Notes: generated by a model from the sequence alone, not told the origin. A DNA stretch of 64,000 nt from CAXBNB01 sp965267535 (GCA_965267535.1 OZ254082.1:4030001-4094000), one strand, 5' to 3'; shown: positions 9,246 to 18,088, counted from the stretch's first letter. Translations and numbers: made by a program.

Positions 9246-10535
9246 ATGAAGGTAAGTATATGCTGGTTTAGAAGAGATCTCCGACTACACGACAACCGTG
9301 CTTTTTTTGAAGCTTTGCAATCGGGACACCCCGTTGTACCTCTCTTTATATTCGACAGCAACATACTAGACGCTCTACCTGCTGATGACGCCCGGGTAGC
9401 ATTTATTCACGAGTCGCTTTCCCGGCTCCACCAAAAGCTCAACAAGGCAGGATCGTCATTTCTTACTTTTCACAGCACTCCTGAAAAAGCATGGGACGAG
9501 CTAATGGCTAAATATGATATTGCCGGCGTATATACCAACCACGACTATGAACCCTACGCCATTCAGCGAGACCAATCCGTAAAAGCACAGCTGGAACAAG
9601 CAGGCGTTTCCTTTCACACTTTTAAGGATCAGGTCATTTTTGAGAAAAACGATATAACCAAAGCAGATGGCAAACCCTACACAGTCTACACCCCCTATAA
9701 AAACAAATGGCTGGAGCACTTTAGTGCCACAAAAGACACAGCCAGCTACGAAAGTGAGCAACTGCTAAATCACTGCATCCAACAGTCTTTTGACTTCCCT
9801 TCACTGACCGACCTGGGCTTTGAAGGCAGCTCCATCAAAGTGCCTGATTTTGCAGAGGAAAACATAGAAAAATACGACGAATACCGCGACATTCCCCATC
9901 TGGATCACACAACTCGCCTGGGTACCCACCTTCGTTTTGGCACGGTTAGCATACGCCAAATTGTGCAACAGTCCCACCAGACCAACGCTGTATTTCTCAG
10001 CGAACTGATCTGGCGGGAGTTTTTCATGTCCATCCTCTATCACTTTCCCCATGTGGTAGATCGTAGCTTCAAAGCCAAGTATGACAATATTCGATGGGAA
10101 AACGACGAACAACAATTTGCTCGCTGGTGCGAAGGCAACACCGGATATCCCATGGTAGATGCGGGCATGCGCCAGCTCAACCAAACCGGTTATATGCACA
10201 ATCGCGTACGAATGGTGGTCGCGAGCTTTCTTTGCAAACACCTGCTCATAGATTGGCGATGGGGCGAAGCATATTTCGCCGAAAAACTTCTGGATTATGA
10301 ACTAGCAGCCAACAATGGCAACTGGCAGTGGGCTGCAGGGTGCGGATGCGATGCGGCACCCTATTTCCGGGTATTTAACCCCACCACTCAGCTGAAAAAA
10401 TTTGACCCCAAACTTCATTATACTAAACGATGGGTCCCGGAATATGAATCCCTTCACTATACCCAACCCATAGTAGAGCATGCCACAGCCCGTACCCGTG
10501 CTAACGACAGGTACAAAGAAGGTTTAAATGGCTAA
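9246..10535 (+). CDS. phrB: Deoxyribodipyrimidine photolyase (cryptochrome/photolyase family)
   Basis: This 429-residue flavoprotein begins with the N-terminal alpha/beta antenna domain (ICWFRRDLRLHDNRAFFEAL) and ends with the FAD-binding domain. The latter shows GYPMVDAGMRQLNQTGYMHN, then LLDYELAANNGNWQWAAG and PYFRVFNP, the hallmarks of CPD photolyases. The Trp in NWQW corresponds to the inner member of the electron-transfer triad. It uses light to split cyclobutane pyrimidine dimers. It is followed by SRPBCC and SDR/DUF2867 genes, a combination seen in light-induced clusters of other bacteria. A blue-light receptor role is possible, but the conserved core favours repair. Confidence 0.9.
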   Translation: MKVSICWFRRDLRLHDNRAFFEALQSGHPVVPLFIFDSNILDALPADDARVAFIHESLSRLHQKLNKAGSSFLTFHSTPEKAWDELMAKYDIAGVYTNHDYEPYAIQRDQSVKAQLEQAGVSFHTFKDQVIFEKNDITKADGKPYTVYTPYKNKWLEHFSATKDTASYESEQLLNHCIQQSFDFPSLTDLGFEGSSIKVPDFAEENIEKYDEYRDIPHLDHTTRLGTHLRFGTVSIRQIVQQSHQTNAVFLSELIWREFFMSILYHFPHVVDRSFKAKYDNIRWENDEQQFARWCEGNTGYPMVDAGMRQLNQTGYMHNRVRMVVASFLCKHLLIDWRWGEAYFAEKLLDYELAANNGNWQWAAGCGCDAAPYFRVFNPTTQLKKFDPKLHYTKRWVPEYESLHYTQPIVEHATARTRANDRYKEGLNG

Positions 10536-10570
10536 ACCCCAAATAAAATAAACATTTGTGCAACCTAAAT

Positions 10571-10583
10571 CTCTTTAAAAGAG
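10571..10583. promoter_or_regulatory. Short palindrome before the SRPBCC gene
   Basis: CTCTTT-A-AAAGAG is a perfect 6-base inverted repeat with a one-base centre in the 86-base gap between photolyase and the SRPBCC gene. It is AT-rich and could be a regulator site or chance. Confidence 0.25.
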
Positions 10584-10621
10584 TTTAAATGTTTATCTTT
10601 TTATTAAAAAAGTTAAACAAA

Positions 10622-11101
10622 ATGATCTCTTTCAAAAAACACTCGGGGATTTTTACGCTGGAAGCTACGCAGTATCTCCCCATAGGGCAGGATGAGGCCT
10701 GGAGTTTTTTTTCATCTCCCTCTAACCTTACGAAAATCACTCCTTCATACATGGGGTTCAAAATTACCAGTGGCGATGCGGAAGAGATGTACCCCGGGCA
10801 AATAATCACGTATTCGTTGGGCTTGTTTCCCGGAGTAAAGTCGAGCTGGGTAACCGAAATTACACAGGTAGATGCTCCACATTTTTTTATTGACGAACAG
10901 CGATTTGGCCCCTATAGCATGTGGCATCACGAACACTCCATTACCCCTACCCCAAATGGCGTAAGGGTACATGACAAAATCTCCTACAAACTCCCCATGG
11001 GTAAAGTGGGTGTGTGGGTCGAGAAAGCGCTGGTTCGTCAGCAACTCAAAGACATATTTGAACATCGAAAAAAAACCTTAAACAAACTCTTCAACGTATA
11101 A
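10622..11101 (+). CDS. SRPBCC family (START-like) protein
   Basis: This 159-residue protein has the helix-grip pattern of the SRPBCC superfamily: an early LPIGQDEAWSFFSSPSNLTK (ligand-pocket entry helix), central strands, MWHHEHSITPTPNGVRVHDK, and a long C-terminal helix. Members bind hydrophobic ligands. ATG 10622 is chosen over the in-frame ATG 10589, because the intervening residues are Lys/Leu-rich and outside the fold. It follows the photolyase and is 2 bases before the next gene, so it likely belongs to the same functional set. Its ligand is unknown. Confidence 0.8.
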   Translation: MISFKKHSGIFTLEATQYLPIGQDEAWSFFSSPSNLTKITPSYMGFKITSGDAEEMYPGQIITYSLGLFPGVKSSWVTEITQVDAPHFFIDEQRFGPYSMWHHEHSITPTPNGVRVHDKISYKLPMGKVGVWVEKALVRQQLKDIFEHRKKTLNKLFNV

Positions 11102-11103
11102 TT

Positions 11104-11280
11104 ATGTTAGGCATATTTAAAAAGAAAACAGCAAGACAAAAGCTGGAAGAAAAGTATCAAAAACTAGCAACCGAAGCGTACAAGCTGTCTCACACCGATC
11201 GCAAGCAAGCCGATTTGAAACAGGCTGAAGCCGAAAAAGTGATGCTGGAAATTGTTAAAATAGACCAAACCGCCTTATGA
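11104..11280 (+). CDS. Lacal_2735 family small protein
   Basis: This 58-residue ORF starts MLGIFKKKTARQKLEEKY and runs as one charged amphipathic helix with ..YKLSHTDRKQADLKQAEAE. This resembles the small Bacteroidota family Lacal_2735, whose function is unknown. It starts 2 bases after the SRPBCC stop and its TGA overlaps the next gene's ATG (ATGA), so it is translated as part of the cluster. The family name is from memory of its N-terminal pattern. Confidence 0.75.
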   Translation: MLGIFKKKTARQKLEEKYQKLATEAYKLSHTDRKQADLKQAEAEKVMLEIVKIDQTAL

Positions 11281-12695
11281 AAATTCTACTGACAGGTGCT
11301 ACCGGCTACATAGGCAAACGCCTCCTTCCGGTATTGCTACAAGCAGGCCATCAGGTGGTTTGCTGCGTCAGAGACAAAAACAGATTTAATTCCACACCGG
11401 ATTCAAACCTGGAAGTTATCGAAGTTGACTTTCTCAAGGTTCACACACTTTCCCGCATACCCAAAGACATAGATGCAGCTTATTATTTGATACATTCTAT
11501 GTCTTCCACAGAAAATGATTTCGACAAACTGGAATCCGATTCAGCTACTCATTTCAAAAACGCCCTATCAGAGACGAATGTCCGACAGGTAATCTACCTG
11601 AGCGGTATTGTAAACAGCGAAGGACTATCGAAGCACCTGTCGTCCAGAAAAAACGTGGAAGACATCCTTTCTTCAGGCACTTATCACCTGACCACTCTCA
11701 GAGCCGGCATCATCATCGGGTCGGGAAGCGCTTCGTTTGAGATTATGAGGGATCTGGTAGAAAAACTTCCCGTAATGATTACTCCGAAATGGCTAAACAC
11801 CCGGTCCCAGCCGATTGCCATCCGAAATGTTATCCAGTTTCTGATCGGAGTGCTCAACAGAGGAGATACATACAATTCCAGTTACGACATAGGCGGTCCG
11901 GACATCCTCACGTATAGGGAAATGCTATTGGAGTTTGCTAGGGTACGTAAACTCAATAGAAAAATATGGGTAGTACCGGTCATGACTCCTCGCCTGTCTT
12001 CTTACTGGCTGTATTTTGTTACTGCCACATCGTACCGGCTGGCAGTAAATCTGGTCAACAGCATGAAAGTAGAAGTAATATGCCAACCCAATGACCTTGA
12101 ACAACGTCTGGGCATTGAAACCATGTCCTACACTGATGCGATCAGTTCTGCCTTTCGAAATATCGAGCAAAACGACATCATTTCCAGCTGGAAAGATTCA
12201 CTCTCCAGTGGCTCCTTTGAATCCAACCTGTCGCAATACATACAGGTACCTACCCACGGCTGCTATACAGACCACCGGATCTGCCAGACTCAGAACACCG
12301 GACAGACACTGGACAGAATATGGTCTATTGGAGGAAAATCGGGTTGGCACTATGCCAACTGGCTTTGGAAGCTGAGAGGGTTTCTGGACAAAACCGTAGG
12401 TGGTGTAGGCTTGCGCAGAGGGCGTACGCATGCCAGAGAACTGCATGCCGGCGACCCATTGGATTTTTGGCGGGTACTATTAGCAGACAAAAACGAAAAA
12501 CGCTTGCTTCTTTTTGCCGAAATGAGACTACCTGGCGAAGCATGGCTGGAATTTCGTATCGATCAGGACAACACACTACACCAAACGGCCACTTTCAGGC
12601 CCTGGGGCCTTCTGGGACGCCTCTACTGGTATATGGTATGGCCACTACACGGGTTTATTTTTAAAGGAATGATCCGAAAACTTGCTGCAGCCTAG
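11277..12695 (+). CDS. SDR-family NAD(P)-binding protein with C-terminal DUF2867
   Basis: The 472-residue protein opens with a Rossmann dinucleotide-binding motif, LLTGATGYIGKRLLPVLL, and a long extended-SDR (NmrA-like) domain to about residue 300. This is followed by a DUF2867-type domain (WRVLLADKNEKRLLLFAEM, then GEAWLEF and ATFRPWGLLGRLYWYMVWPLH). The same SDR-DUF2867 fusion is found beside photolyase and SRPBCC genes elsewhere, consistent with a shared light/oxidative response, although no reaction is established. Its ATG overlaps the stop of the small gene upstream by 4 bases. Confidence 0.85.
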   Translation: MKILLTGATGYIGKRLLPVLLQAGHQVVCCVRDKNRFNSTPDSNLEVIEVDFLKVHTLSRIPKDIDAAYYLIHSMSSTENDFDKLESDSATHFKNALSETNVRQVIYLSGIVNSEGLSKHLSSRKNVEDILSSGTYHLTTLRAGIIIGSGSASFEIMRDLVEKLPVMITPKWLNTRSQPIAIRNVIQFLIGVLNRGDTYNSSYDIGGPDILTYREMLLEFARVRKLNRKIWVVPVMTPRLSSYWLYFVTATSYRLAVNLVNSMKVEVICQPNDLEQRLGIETMSYTDAISSAFRNIEQNDIISSWKDSLSSGSFESNLSQYIQVPTHGCYTDHRICQTQNTGQTLDRIWSIGGKSGWHYANWLWKLRGFLDKTVGGVGLRRGRTHARELHAGDPLDFWRVLLADKNEKRLLLFAEMRLPGEAWLEFRIDQDNTLHQTATFRPWGLLGRLYWYMVWPLHGFIFKGMIRKLAAA

Positions 12696-12712
12696 CTTAT
12701 ATTCGCACTACT

Positions 12713-12946
12713 ATGGAACGAAAAATAAAACTCATCTGGGACTTTCACGGCCCACATGCAAAAGGCACGGCAGAACACCACAGCATTCACCTGAATGAGT
12801 ACAGCCAGCGAGAAAACATCAACCAACACGGACATGGGGCTGAAGAGCTATCTGCCATGCACACCATCGCCTTCATGGTAGTAGAGGAAAAAGACATGAT
12901 AACCGTACGTGATGCACTGAAGCCGCATCGTGCAGAGCTGGCTTAA
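12713..12946 (+). CDS. Small His-rich conserved hypothetical protein
   Basis: This 77-residue protein has about ten His (FHGPHAKGTAEHHSIHL, then NQHGHGAEELSAMH), a central hydrophobic strand (TIAFMVVEE) and no signal peptide. I do not recognise a family; the His pattern could bind a metal. It begins 17 bases after the SDR gene on the same strand, and its TAA overlaps the stop of the convergent Rrf2 gene. The position suggests co-transcription with the photolyase cluster. Confidence 0.65.
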   Translation: MERKIKLIWDFHGPHAKGTAEHHSIHLNEYSQRENINQHGHGAEELSAMHTIAFMVVEEKDMITVRDALKPHRAELA

Positions 12947-13389
12947 CTCATTTTCGGGGCTACTTTCTGCTGCGTTTCCCGTTTGATGATTTCATCCAAT
13001 GTAGCTCCTTTAAGAAGATCTACAGTCTTGTTGCGCAACTCCAAAAAGACATCACGGATACCACAAGTCTCCTCATCCTTGCATTCGTCGCATCGCTCGT
13101 AGTACATGTAGGTAACACAGGGGAGCAACGCTATAGGCCCATCAAAAAGGCGCATGACTTCTGCCATGTGAATATCAGCCGGAGACTTACTCATATAGTA
13201 GCCACCACCCTTGCCTTTTTTACTTGCCAAAATGCCCGCTTTCTTGAGGTCCAGCAAGATGGCTTCCAAAAACTTCTGAGGTATACGCTCTGAATCAGCG
13301 ATCTGACTGATCAGAATCGGTCCTTCGTCTTTTCGCTTTGCCAGGTGGACAAGCGCATTGATAGCATATTTAGTCTTCTTGGAAATCAC
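12943..13389 (-). CDS. Rrf2 family transcriptional regulator
   Basis: This 148-residue protein has the Rrf2 winged helix: ISKKTKYAINALVHLAKR at the start, a recognition region ending in GILASKKGKGGGYYMSKSP, and a dimerisation helix. Four Cys are grouped as C-x8-C-x2-C-x5-C (PCVTYMYYERCDECKDEETC) around residues 98-117, compatible with an Fe-S cluster or redox thiols, as in IscR/NsrR relatives. The start is GTG; no in-frame ATG lies upstream. It is divergent from the ethylene-receptor-like sensor (268-base gap) and convergent with the small His-rich gene. Its targets are unknown. Confidence 0.88.
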   Translation of the reverse strand: MISKKTKYAINALVHLAKRKDEGPILISQIADSERIPQKFLEAILLDLKKAGILASKKGKGGGYYMSKSPADIHMAEVMRLFDGPIALLPCVTYMYYERCDECKDEETCGIRDVFLELRNKTVDLLKGATLDEIIKRETQQKVAPKMS

Positions 13390-13657
13390 GAGCGCAAATT
13401 AACCATACTCAACAACATTTGCACGCATCTTCACACTTCCTTACTCCCGCATAACGGTTAAAAACCACCATAAACCCTAATACTCTTTGTGATTTTTACA
13501 AAAAAAAGCCATAAACACACCCATTTGTATTCCTCAAAAGCCTTTTCATTAAATCACAGTAGGCTAAAGTCAGGGTTTATTGTTATCTTTAGCATTAGAT
13601 AATACTGTTATATTCTATAGAAGCAGCAGCACCGAGTAACAACAAACCCCTTAAATC

Positions 13658-14155
13658 ATGAACCAAATTGGCGACTTCTTTTTCAAACTATTAGACACCT
13701 CAGACTGGCCTCCCCGATGGGTATGTGGCACTTGGACAGAGTTTCACGGATGGTTGTACATAGTCAGTGACCTTACTATCTGGCTGGCATACTTTCTGAT
13801 TCCGGTTATCATTATCTGGTTTATTCAAAAAAAACCGGATATTCCGTTTCTACCGGTTTTTTGGCTGTTTGGTGCCTTTATTCTCTTTTGCGGAGCTACT
13901 CACTTACTAGACGCACTCATTTTTTGGTGGCCCGGCTACCGTCTTAGTGCGCTTATTCGATTTGGCACTGCTGTAGTGAGCATGATTACGGTTTTTGCTC
14001 TCATCAGAGACCTACCCAAACTACTAAATATAGCCACACCTGGTGACAATGAGACGCCAAAAAACAACATCAAACTGCAGGAAATCATCGACAGAAGGGA
14101 TAAAGAAATAGAACGCTTAAATGCTGAAATCCTTCGTCTCAGAAGCGAAAGCTAG
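13658..14155 (+). CDS. Stand-alone ethylene-receptor-like membrane domain protein
   Basis: This 165-residue protein has three membrane helices (about residues 33-56, 65-88 and 93-118) and a C-terminal charged coiled coil (140-165). Its membrane part matches the ethylene-binding domain of plant ETR1 and cyanobacterial Etr1: D38, Y45, I75, C78 and H82 fall at the positions of ETR1 D25, Y32, I62, C65 and H69, including the copper-ligand pair in FILFCGATHL. In known receptors this domain is fused to GAF/PAS and kinase domains; here it is a separate gene 12 bases before a PAS kinase. Copper and ethylene binding are inferred. The coiled coil could dock the kinase. Confidence 0.85.
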   Translation: MNQIGDFFFKLLDTSDWPPRWVCGTWTEFHGWLYIVSDLTIWLAYFLIPVIIIWFIQKKPDIPFLPVFWLFGAFILFCGATHLLDALIFWWPGYRLSALIRFGTAVVSMITVFALIRDLPKLLNIATPGDNETPKNNIKLQEIIDRRDKEIERLNAEILRLRSES

Positions 14156-14167
14156 TACTCTCCGAAT

Positions 14168-16735
14168 ATGAAAAGCTGGCAGCTTAATCTTACGCTTCTT
14201 TTTCTTGCACTCATCTTTACCAGTGGCATTTTTGTTATAGACATAAAAGTGCCTTTGGGCATAGCTATTGGAGCTCTCTATTGCCTGATCATTCTATACA
14301 GCTGGCTACTACCGGGTAGATTTTCAACTATTGGTGTTGCTATTGTTTGCACCACACTGGTATGGGTTGGCTATGCTTTGTCTGACGAATCAAGCACAGT
14401 AAATCAGGCAGGCCCTATCAACAGAATTATATCCGTAATCGTAATATGGGTATGCACCTCCTTAGTCACTATCGCCAAAAGAAGTTTTCAGGGGTTGGAA
14501 ACGGCTCGAAATATCCTGGAAGAAAAAGTACAATCACGTACTCAGGCCCTGAAAAAAAGCGAACAGCGCATAAAGCAGATGATAGGTCAGGTACAAGATT
14601 ATGCCATCTTCATGCTGGACATTACCGGTCATATCACCAGCTGGAATCAGGGAGCTGAAAATATGCTGGGCTACAACCTTGAGGAAGTCAAAAACCTAAA
14701 CTTCAGGCAGTTTTACACCGGAGAAGACGAAAAAAACAACAAATACGACAGCCTTCTTAAAAAAGCCATCACCACAGGTATAGCCAAAGACGAAGGTTGG
14801 CGAATGACTAAAAGCGGAACACTACTCTGGGCCAATGAAACCATCACAGCGATACACGACGAAAACAAGCGACTATCGGGCTTGTCTGTAGTGATGAGAG
14901 ACCTAACTGAGCGTAAAAAAATGGAGAATATGCTGGAAGCAACCAGCCAGGTAGCTCGCGTCGGAGGGTGGGAAGTAGACCTGGTGAACAACACGCTCAA
15001 TTGGTCTCCGGTAACCAAAGAAATTCACGAAGTATCTCCTGATTATATACCCGACTTAGAAAAAGGAATTAATTTTTATAAAGAAGGGGAAAGCAGGGAA
15101 AAAATTACCGCGGCAGTAAATGAAGCTATTAATAACGGAACATCATTTGACATCAAGCTGCAAATAATTACTGCCAAAGGAAACGAAAGGTGGGTAAGGT
15201 CTATCGGACAGACTGAAATGATAAAAGGGAAATGCGTGCGGATATTTGGCACATTTCAGGATATACACGAACAACATATCAAAGACCTTCTCCTGATCGA
15301 AAATGAAGCCTCACTGAGAGAAGCGCAGGCTATAGCAAAGCTAGGAAGCTGGGAGTGGTACCCGTCTACCGGTAAAGTGGTATGGTCAGATCAGTTTTTC
15401 AAGATATTAGATCTGGAGCCCGGTAAAAAAATAAGCCGACTGGAACAAATGTTTCAATACATACACCCCGAAGACATAGGTAGAGTACAGACAGTATCGG
15501 CCAAGGCAGTAGAACAAAAGAAAGCTATCCCGATAGAATATCGCATCATTTCTGAAAAAGGAAACCTAAAATATGTGCGTGGTGAAGGTAGCCAGGTAGT
15601 AGACGAAAACGGAAACCTGGTTAAGCTTTTCGGCACATTGCAAGACATCACCACTCAAACACTCCTCCAGTCGCAATTCGACAAGTTCTTCAACAACTCT
15701 CTGGAGCTGATGTGTATTGCTAATACTGAGGGGTATTTAGTACAGCTAAATCCTAAGTGGACATCCGTTTTGGGATACAGTGAAGAAGAGCTTAAATCCA
15801 AACCATTTATCGAATTTGTACACCGCGATGATCGTGAAGCTACCATTAAAGAAGCTTCCCAGCTGGCTAAGGGACAAACCACCGTTAGTTTTATCAACCG
15901 ATACAAAGCCAAGTCAGGAAATTATGTTTGGCTGGAATGGTCTGCGGCAGCTGATACCGACAGCAACCTACTCTACGCCACTGCCCGGAATATAACCGAA
16001 AGTGTAAATGCCAACCGTGCTCTAAAAAGATATGCCACGCAAATGGAGGCAAAAAACAAAGAACTCGAGCAATTTGCCTATATCGCCAGCCACGACCTGC
16101 AAGAACCACTACGAACCATCATTAGCTTTACCGATTTTCTGTCGAATGAATACAAAAGCAAAATCGACGAACAAGGAGTCAAAGTGATGGACTTTATCTC
16201 CGATGCAGGCAACAGGATGCACAGACTCATCAAAGGATTGCTCGATTACAGCCGACTCGGACACAACTCAGAGCTAAAGAAAATAAACTGCAACGAACTG
16301 CTAAAGTCCATTGAATCGGACCTTTCTCTGGTGATACAAGAAAAAGAAGCCACCCTGAAAATAAAAAAACTACCTACTATACAGGGATACGAAGTAGAGC
16401 TTCGCCTCTTATTTCAAAACCTCATCAGCAATGCCATCAAATTTACCAAACCCGACACACCTGCCATAGTAGACATCCAGGCCTCTAAAAAAAGTGATCA
16501 CTGGGAGTTTAGTGTAAAAGACAATGGCATAGGCATAGCAGAGGAGCATCAGAAAAAAGTCTTTCTTATTTTTCAACGGCTCAACTCTCGCCAAGACTAT
16601 GAAGGTACAGGTATAGGACTAGCCAACTGCAGAAAAATAGTAGACCTGCATCAGGGAAAAATATGGGTAACATCAAAGCCCGATCATGGCACTACTTTCT
16701 TTTTTTCCATCCCTTTTCAAATCGAGCATAAATAG
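14168..16735 (+). CDS. Membrane-anchored multi-PAS sensor histidine kinase
   Basis: The 855-residue protein has four N-terminal membrane helices (about 6-110) and a coiled coil. Four PAS domains follow, near 135-250, 260-370, 385-495 and 500-620, then HisKA with the phospho-acceptor H642 (YIASHDLQEPLRTI) and a HATPase domain with N box NLISNAIKFT, DNGIGI and GTGIGLANCRKIV. No receiver domain or partner response regulator is encoded nearby. It starts 12 bases after the ethylene-receptor-like gene, so the two are probably co-transcribed and work together. The second and third PAS domains look like the PAS-PAC type (GGWEVDL, LGSWEWYP). Ligand and target regulator are unknown. Confidence 0.92.
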   Translation: MKSWQLNLTLLFLALIFTSGIFVIDIKVPLGIAIGALYCLIILYSWLLPGRFSTIGVAIVCTTLVWVGYALSDESSTVNQAGPINRIISVIVIWVCTSLVTIAKRSFQGLETARNILEEKVQSRTQALKKSEQRIKQMIGQVQDYAIFMLDITGHITSWNQGAENMLGYNLEEVKNLNFRQFYTGEDEKNNKYDSLLKKAITTGIAKDEGWRMTKSGTLLWANETITAIHDENKRLSGLSVVMRDLTERKKMENMLEATSQVARVGGWEVDLVNNTLNWSPVTKEIHEVSPDYIPDLEKGINFYKEGESREKITAAVNEAINNGTSFDIKLQIITAKGNERWVRSIGQTEMIKGKCVRIFGTFQDIHEQHIKDLLLIENEASLREAQAIAKLGSWEWYPSTGKVVWSDQFFKILDLEPGKKISRLEQMFQYIHPEDIGRVQTVSAKAVEQKKAIPIEYRIISEKGNLKYVRGEGSQVVDENGNLVKLFGTLQDITTQTLLQSQFDKFFNNSLELMCIANTEGYLVQLNPKWTSVLGYSEEELKSKPFIEFVHRDDREATIKEASQLAKGQTTVSFINRYKAKSGNYVWLEWSAAADTDSNLLYATARNITESVNANRALKRYATQMEAKNKELEQFAYIASHDLQEPLRTIISFTDFLSNEYKSKIDEQGVKVMDFISDAGNRMHRLIKGLLDYSRLGHNSELKKINCNELLKSIESDLSLVIQEKEATLKIKKLPTIQGYEVELRLLFQNLISNAIKFTKPDTPAIVDIQASKKSDHWEFSVKDNGIGIAEEHQKKVFLIFQRLNSRQDYEGTGIGLANCRKIVDLHQGKIWVTSKPDHGTTFFFSIPFQIEHK

Positions 16736-16745
16736 GTTTAGCCTC

Positions 16746-16762
16746 AAAAGCCACAGGCTTTT
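16746..16762 (+). terminator. Weak hairpin after the kinase gene
   Basis: AAAAGCC-ACA-GGCTTTT gives a 7-base stem with a 3-base loop, 10 bases after the kinase stop. It is short and its T-run is part of the stem, so it is a modest terminator candidate. Confidence 0.4.
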
Positions 16763-16856
16763 CTACTACTCATCAGAAACAAAGCTGAGGTAAACGAACA
16801 GACGTAGAACCCTGACCAACACAGCATCAATCTGAGGCTTAAAAAATCTTTGAAGG

Positions 16857-16961
16857 ATGCTGCACAAAACCGTCGTGTGTGCGCTTGTTTTGATTATTTT
16901 TACAGTTTGTACTACAGGCCCAAAACCGCCACAAGAGCCAAACAACGTCTATAAAGAATAA
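16857..16961 (+). CDS. Micro-lipoprotein (34 residues)
   Basis: The ORF reads MLHKTVVCALVLIIF then TVC and a mature tail rich in Pro and polar residues (CTTGPKPPQEPNNVYKE). This is a complete lipoprotein signal with Cys at residue 18, leaving only 17 mature residues. It ends 2 bases before the YitT start, so co-expression is likely. It resembles entericidin-type micro-lipoproteins in layout only; no homology is claimed. The call rests on the signal-like N-terminus and tight spacing. Confidence 0.5.
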   Translation: MLHKTVVCALVLIIFTVCTTGPKPPQEPNNVYKE

Positions 16962-16963
16962 CA

Positions 16964-17941
16964 ATGAACCCGTTGCATCAACAGATCATAGTAAACACGA
17001 TCAAAAAGCACCTTGGCAAAGGAAGAGCTGAAAAAATAAGCAACTATGCAATAGCCAAACACGCTAAAAAACTGAAAGTAACTGTCAAGCGGCTGTTCAA
17101 AGACATTCTCTTTATATCACTGGGCATATTAGCAGCCGGCTTTGGTCTCAAAGGTTTTCTTCTCCCCAATGGTTTTATAGACGGTGGAGTTACAGGCATA
17201 TCGCTACTGGTGCAGGCCATCACTCAGCAGCCACTGTCTATATTGATTGTAGCCATCAATACCCCTTTCATTATTCTGGGGTATTTTCAGATAGGCAAGT
17301 CATTTGTCATCAAAAGTGTGTTGGCCATTGTGGGGCTAGCCGTGGCACTAGAGGTAGTAGACTATCCCATCATCACATCCGACAAACTACTGGTGTCAGT
17401 CTTTGGCGGCTTCTTTCTGGGAGCAGGCATAGGACTATCAGTAAGAGGCGGTGGCGTGCTCGACGGCACAGAAGTGCTGGCCATATATCTGGGAAGAAAA
17501 ACAGGACTAACTATCGGTGACCTCATCCTTGTTTTCAACATTATCATATTTTCATCTGCGGCCTATTTTCTTTCAATAGAAACCGCCCTGTACTCTACAC
17601 TTACCTACCTGGCAGCTTCCAAAACGGTAGACTTTGTAATAGAAGGCGTAGAAGAGTACATAGGTGTTACGATTATTTCTTCACACACAGAAGAAATACG
17701 GCTCATGATCATTCAGGAAATGGGCAGGGGCGTTACCCTCTACTCTGGCAAAAGAGGCTTTGCTAAACGCGGCGAAACCCTTAGCGACACCACCATCATC
17801 TATTCGGTAATTACCCGACTGGAACTTACCCGATTTCAAACCGAGGTACAAAAAATTGACCCTAATGCTTTCATCGTCATGAACAGCGTAAAAGACCTCA
17901 AAGGAGGGATGATAAAGAAAAGACAATTTGTAGAAAAGTAA
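16964..17941 (+). CDS. YitT family membrane protein
   Basis: This 325-residue protein has a basic N-terminal stretch (1-45), five to six membrane helices with the YitT pattern GFGLKGFLLPNGFIDGGVTG and GLSVRGGGVLDGTEVLA, and a C-terminal DUF2179 domain (VTIISSHTEEIRLMI and LYSGKRGFAKRGETL). The family is widespread and its transport role is unproven. It follows a micro-lipoprotein by 2 bases and precedes a convergent small secreted protein. Confidence 0.88.
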   Translation: MNPLHQQIIVNTIKKHLGKGRAEKISNYAIAKHAKKLKVTVKRLFKDILFISLGILAAGFGLKGFLLPNGFIDGGVTGISLLVQAITQQPLSILIVAINTPFIILGYFQIGKSFVIKSVLAIVGLAVALEVVDYPIITSDKLLVSVFGGFFLGAGIGLSVRGGGVLDGTEVLAIYLGRKTGLTIGDLILVFNIIIFSSAAYFLSIETALYSTLTYLAASKTVDFVIEGVEEYIGVTIISSHTEEIRLMIIQEMGRGVTLYSGKRGFAKRGETLSDTTIIYSVITRLELTRFQTEVQKIDPNAFIVMNSVKDLKGGMIKKRQFVEK

Positions 17942-18005
17942 TGCTCTCGACTCAAAACGAGGACTTCCATCTGGCAAATGTCTTTCTCATTTTTAGTCTG
18001 TAGAA

Positions 18006-18037
18006 TAAAAAAAATCCTGATCTGGCGCAGATCAGGA
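18006..18037 (-). terminator. Terminator for the small secreted protein gene
   Basis: TCCTGATCTG (18015-18024) and CAGATCAGGA (18028-18037) form a perfect 10-base stem with a 3-base loop. On the minus strand the stem is followed by an eight-T run, so it ends the gene at 18089-18433. It may also stop YitT transcripts from the other side. Confidence 0.85.
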
Positions 18038-18088
18038 TCAACTAAAACTATTCAACTATTCGGGAAAAACCCTATCAACTAATTACTC

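Noticed and set aside
9246..10535. Photolyase gene as a cryptochrome photoreceptor
   Set aside because: The conserved FAD-binding and Trp residues and typical length favour DNA repair; no C-terminal extension is present.
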